This document shows positions 61,784 through 64,000 of a stretch of DNA of 64,000 bases, piece after piece. Within the stretch, counting starts at the first letter, position 1, and each line of letters opens with the position of its first letter. The stretch lies in the NCBI RefSeq assembly GCF_000244895.1, contig NZ_CM001441.1:868001-932000 (forward strand). Reading direction: 5' to 3'. This DNA is from Desulfosporosinus youngiae DSM 17734. Its GTDB lineage: Bacteria; Bacillota; Desulfitobacteriia; Desulfitobacteriales; Desulfitobacteriaceae. Under the pieces are notes generated by a model. That model saw only the letters and a list, made by a program, of their open reading frames with translations, was not told the DNA's origin and searched no databases. The position numbers were made by a program, and so were the translations under genes.

Positions 61784-61800
61784 CCATTACCTGTATTAGT

Positions 61801-62184
61801 TTGAGCAAGCCAAGGGCGTCCGGTTATGTCAGCCTTCTCATTCTTTTGCTTTTAACACTCCTTTCAGGATTAGGAATGGAAAGCTATCTCAAGGCTAACA
61901 CCGAATATCGCATGGTGAAAAGGGAAACCCAAAGCAGACAAGCCCTCTATCTTGCTGAAGGAGGGATTGAATGGGCCAAAGCTCATTTGCCGGCTAATCC
62001 GGGATTGCGGCGGGGAAACTTGTCCTTCGATACGGGTCAGGTTGATATAGTAATTGAGTTGAGCGGAGGAGAATACAAAGTGACATCGAAAGGACTTGCC
62101 GGATTAGCTGTTCGAAAAATTGAGGAACGATTACAGATGGATAATGGGACCTGGGTCATAATAAGCTATCAGGAGTTGCATTAG
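61801..62184 (+). CDS. Minor pilin, PilX/GspK-like
   Basis: A 127-residue protein if started at TTG 61801. The leader would be MSKPRASG, then a helix YVSLLILLLLTLLSGLGMESY and the PilX-type ALYLAEGGIEWAKAHL. There is no Glu at position 5, as in GspK/PilX proteins. AAGGAG (61775-61780) is followed five bases later by ATT 61786 in frame, so a non-standard start five codons upstream is possible; ATG 61657 would overlap the previous gene by 127 bases. Confidence 0.75.
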   Translation: MSKPRASGYVSLLILLLLTLLSGLGMESYLKANTEYRMVKRETQSRQALYLAEGGIEWAKAHLPANPGLRRGNLSFDTGQVDIVIELSGGEYKVTSKGLAGLAVRKIEERLQMDNGTWVIISYQELH

Positions 62185-62191
62185 TGAGATT

Positions 62192-63889
62192 ATGATAAAC
62201 CAACATGAATTGGGTCAGTTTTTGCTCGCTAATCAATATGTAGATAAGGCGGGATTGTCAGCTGGATTAGAATTAGCACTCCAAAGTGGAGAATCAATTG
62301 GAGATGTGCTTGTGCGTACGGGTGTTTTGTCCAAAGCCGCGTTGTTAGAAGCTATGAGCCGGTATTTGGGCATCCCGCAAGTTTCCCTGACCCGGGTCAT
62401 CATTGACTCTGCTGTAGCAAGCTTGATTCCTGAAGAAATGGCCCGCCGTTATACTCTTATCCCGTTGGAACAGCGATCTGGGACCCTAAGAGTCGCCATG
62501 CTTGACCCTACCCACCAACGAGCTCTTCGCGACGTTCGAATGTTTACGGGGTTAGAGATTGAGCCGGTTTTCGCTAAGGCAGGGGAAATCGAAGCAGCCA
62601 TTCGTCAGTTTTTAACCGTAGAACAGTCTGTTGCACACCTTGCGCATTACGCGGACCATGTCGTTGAAGATCAGGCAGCCCGGTCAGGTGAGTTTTCTGA
62701 AACGACAGACGGCGATTCTCAAGAGGGCGAGGCCCCAATCCTTAAATTTGTGTATTCCGTATTGCATGAGGCGGTTGTGCAGGGGGTTAGTGATATTCAC
62801 TGGGAACCTCGCAAAAGTGAGTTTGTTGTGCGCTATCGTATTGATGGCAAATTAATCGGTAAGCACACTCTCTCTGCTAAGGTCGCCCGAACGATCGTCT
62901 CTTGCTTAAAAGTGATGGCTCAAATGGATGTTGCAGAACGCCGATTTCCCCAAGATGGCCGAATGACCTTCACGGCAGGACTTCGGACGGTTGACCTGCG
63001 GATGTCATCAATGCCCACAGTATATGGAGAAAAAATAGTGGTGCGAATTTTAGATCCGAAGATGGCTCAACGTTCCCTCAATGATTTAGGTATGCGCTCA
63101 GAGGTTGAAAAAGGGGTAAAAGCTTTATTGAAACGCCCTAATGGTTTGATATTAGTTGTCGGGCCAACGGGAAGCGGAAAGACGACAACTCTCTATGCGC
63201 TGCTCAGGGAATTAAATGCTGAGGAGCAAAACATTATATCCATTGAAGAACCTGTGGAATATCAACTATCCGGAGTGAATCAGGTTCAAGTCAATCTTCC
63301 GGCCGGACTCAGCTTTCCTGTCGGCTTAAAATATATCCTGCGGCAAGATCCGGATGTCATTATGATTGGGGAAATCCGTGACGAAGAAACTGCGTCAATC
63401 GCTATCACCGCTTCTCTGACCGGGCATTTGGTTTTATCAACCCTACATACAAACACAGCTGCCGAGGCCTTAGCTCGACTCATCGATATGGGAGTAGAAC
63501 CCTTTCTGCTGGCGTCTGCGGTCAGTGGGGTTTTATCCCAACGTTTAGTGCGTCGACTATGTGAGCATTGTAAAATCCTGCAGGATGTTTCCGAGGCGGA
63601 AAAAAGGGCCCTGCAATTACCGGAGTCGGTTTTTCAGCTGCATCGGGCGGTTGGATGCCCGAATTGCCTGGGAACAGGTTTTCGAGGTAGAATTGGGATA
63701 CATGAATTTATGCTCTATGATCAGGAGATTAAAGAACTGGTCCTTTCCGTGCAAAATGCCAGAGAGATTGAGCAGCAAGCCATGGTTTCAGGAATGCTCA
63801 CGGTCTATGAGGACGGGCTGTTGAAGGTCAGGCGAGGACTTACAACGGTAGAGGAAGTATTGCGGGTTACTTCAAGAATAGAAGGATAA
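62192..63889 (+). CDS. pilB: PilB/GspE-type assembly ATPase
   Basis: A 565-residue secretion ATPase that powers pilus or pseudopilus assembly. An N-terminal MshEN-like domain (ELGQFLLANQYVDKAGL, SIGDVLVRTGVLSKAALL) precedes the catalytic core: Walker A GPTGSGKTTTLYAL near residue 324, Asp box SIEEPVEY, Walker B MIGEIRDEETA and His box STLHTNTA. The zinc site is CEHC ... CPNC (about 457 and 490). The MshEN motif is degenerate (ELG rather than RLG), so c-di-GMP binding is uncertain. pilT follows. Confidence 0.95.
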   Translation: MINQHELGQFLLANQYVDKAGLSAGLELALQSGESIGDVLVRTGVLSKAALLEAMSRYLGIPQVSLTRVIIDSAVASLIPEEMARRYTLIPLEQRSGTLRVAMLDPTHQRALRDVRMFTGLEIEPVFAKAGEIEAAIRQFLTVEQSVAHLAHYADHVVEDQAARSGEFSETTDGDSQEGEAPILKFVYSVLHEAVVQGVSDIHWEPRKSEFVVRYRIDGKLIGKHTLSAKVARTIVSCLKVMAQMDVAERRFPQDGRMTFTAGLRTVDLRMSSMPTVYGEKIVVRILDPKMAQRSLNDLGMRSEVEKGVKALLKRPNGLILVVGPTGSGKTTTLYALLRELNAEEQNIISIEEPVEYQLSGVNQVQVNLPAGLSFPVGLKYILRQDPDVIMIGEIRDEETASIAITASLTGHLVLSTLHTNTAAEALARLIDMGVEPFLLASAVSGVLSQRLVRRLCEHCKILQDVSEAEKRALQLPESVFQLHRAVGCPNCLGTGFRGRIGIHEFMLYDQEIKELVLSVQNAREIEQQAMVSGMLTVYEDGLLKVRRGLTTVEEVLRVTSRIEG

Positions 63890-63904
63890 GAGGAGACGAA
63901 CAAG

Positions 63905-64000
63905 ATGCTGTCACTTAAAGAACTTATGGTTTTAGCTGGAGAACAAAAGGCGTCAGATATCCATTTGACGGTGGAGAGCCCTCCGGTTTTTCGTATTAAC
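63905..64000 (+). CDS. pilT: PilT twitching-motility ATPase (N-terminal fragment)
   Basis: The first 32 codons of a gene cut by the window end. The start MLSLKELMVLAGEQKASDIH followed by LTVESPPVFRIN is the PilT N-terminus (SDLHLTVGxPPxxR pattern). AGAGGAGACG precedes ATG 63905. PilT would power pilus retraction, suggesting this is a type IV pilus rather than a pure type II secretion set. Confidence 0.85.
   Translation, partial: MLSLKELMVLAGEQKASDIHLTVESPPVFRIN

Overview
The window looks like a chromosomal core segment of an endospore-forming, low-to-mid GC Firmicute of the Peptococcaceae / Desulfitobacteriaceae type (Desulfosporosinus- or Desulfitobacterium-like). That assignment is an inference from gene content and order: ruvAB-spoIID-queA-tgt-yajC-secDF, recJ-apt-relA-dtd-hisS-aspS, an Rrf2 regulator-iscS-iscU-mnmA, alaS-ireB-ruvX-DUF1292, T-box leaders, an intact sigK and strong Shine-Dalgarno sequences. 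No transposase, prophage, tRNA, rRNA or CRISPR array was seen.

Layout. 1-9.7 kb: Holliday-junction helicase, a SpoIID-like protein, queuosine synthesis (queA, tgt) and Sec accessory genes (yajC, secD, secF), with EcsC-like and HD-domain proteins between. 9.7-12.8 kb is accessory. It holds a palindromic repeat, a polysaccharide deacetylase, four tandem genes for 29-45 residue one-helix proteins behind a sigma-K-like promoter, one copy of a ~300-bp dispersed repeat (the other copy is inverted at 2.7 kb), and an opposite-strand gene for a 28-residue peptide with ten tryptophans. 12.8-24.8 kb: a cation efflux gene behind a riboswitch-like leader, recJ, apt, relA, dtd, a glyoxalase-II-like hydrolase, a T-box-controlled hisS-aspS pair, and csoR-trxA with a visible CsoR-type operator.

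24.8-39.8 kb: rarA (minus strand), iron-sulfur/thiolation genes, a PRC-barrel and zinc-ribbon pair, an AI-2E-type permease, alaS behind a degenerate T-box-like attenuator, ireB, a ferredoxin-tailed aldo/keto reductase, ruvX, DUF1292, a VanW lipoprotein and mltG. 39.9-45.7 kb: a solitary trpB with a Trp T-box (minus strand) diverging from a U32 peptidase, two DUF4911-like paralogues, and a MoxR/VWA pair (minus strand).

46-54.5 kb is a glycan cluster: two paralogous membrane GT-C-like proteins, a DPM1-like GT2, a four-motif MshEN-GT2 fusion (a likely c-di-GMP receptor), GtrA and ManC. It reads as a polyprenyl-phosphate-mannose pathway with c-di-GMP control. It is followed by an intact sigK behind a sigma-E-like promoter and by yqeG. 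56-64 kb interleaves shikimate genes (aroE, aroC, aroK, aroB) with type IV pilus / type II secretion-like pseudopilin genes, and ends with a PilB/GspE ATPase and the start of pilT. In this segment, and at the VanW gene, several strong Shine-Dalgarno sequences are followed at normal spacing by AUU or AUC rather than AUG, GUG or UUG.
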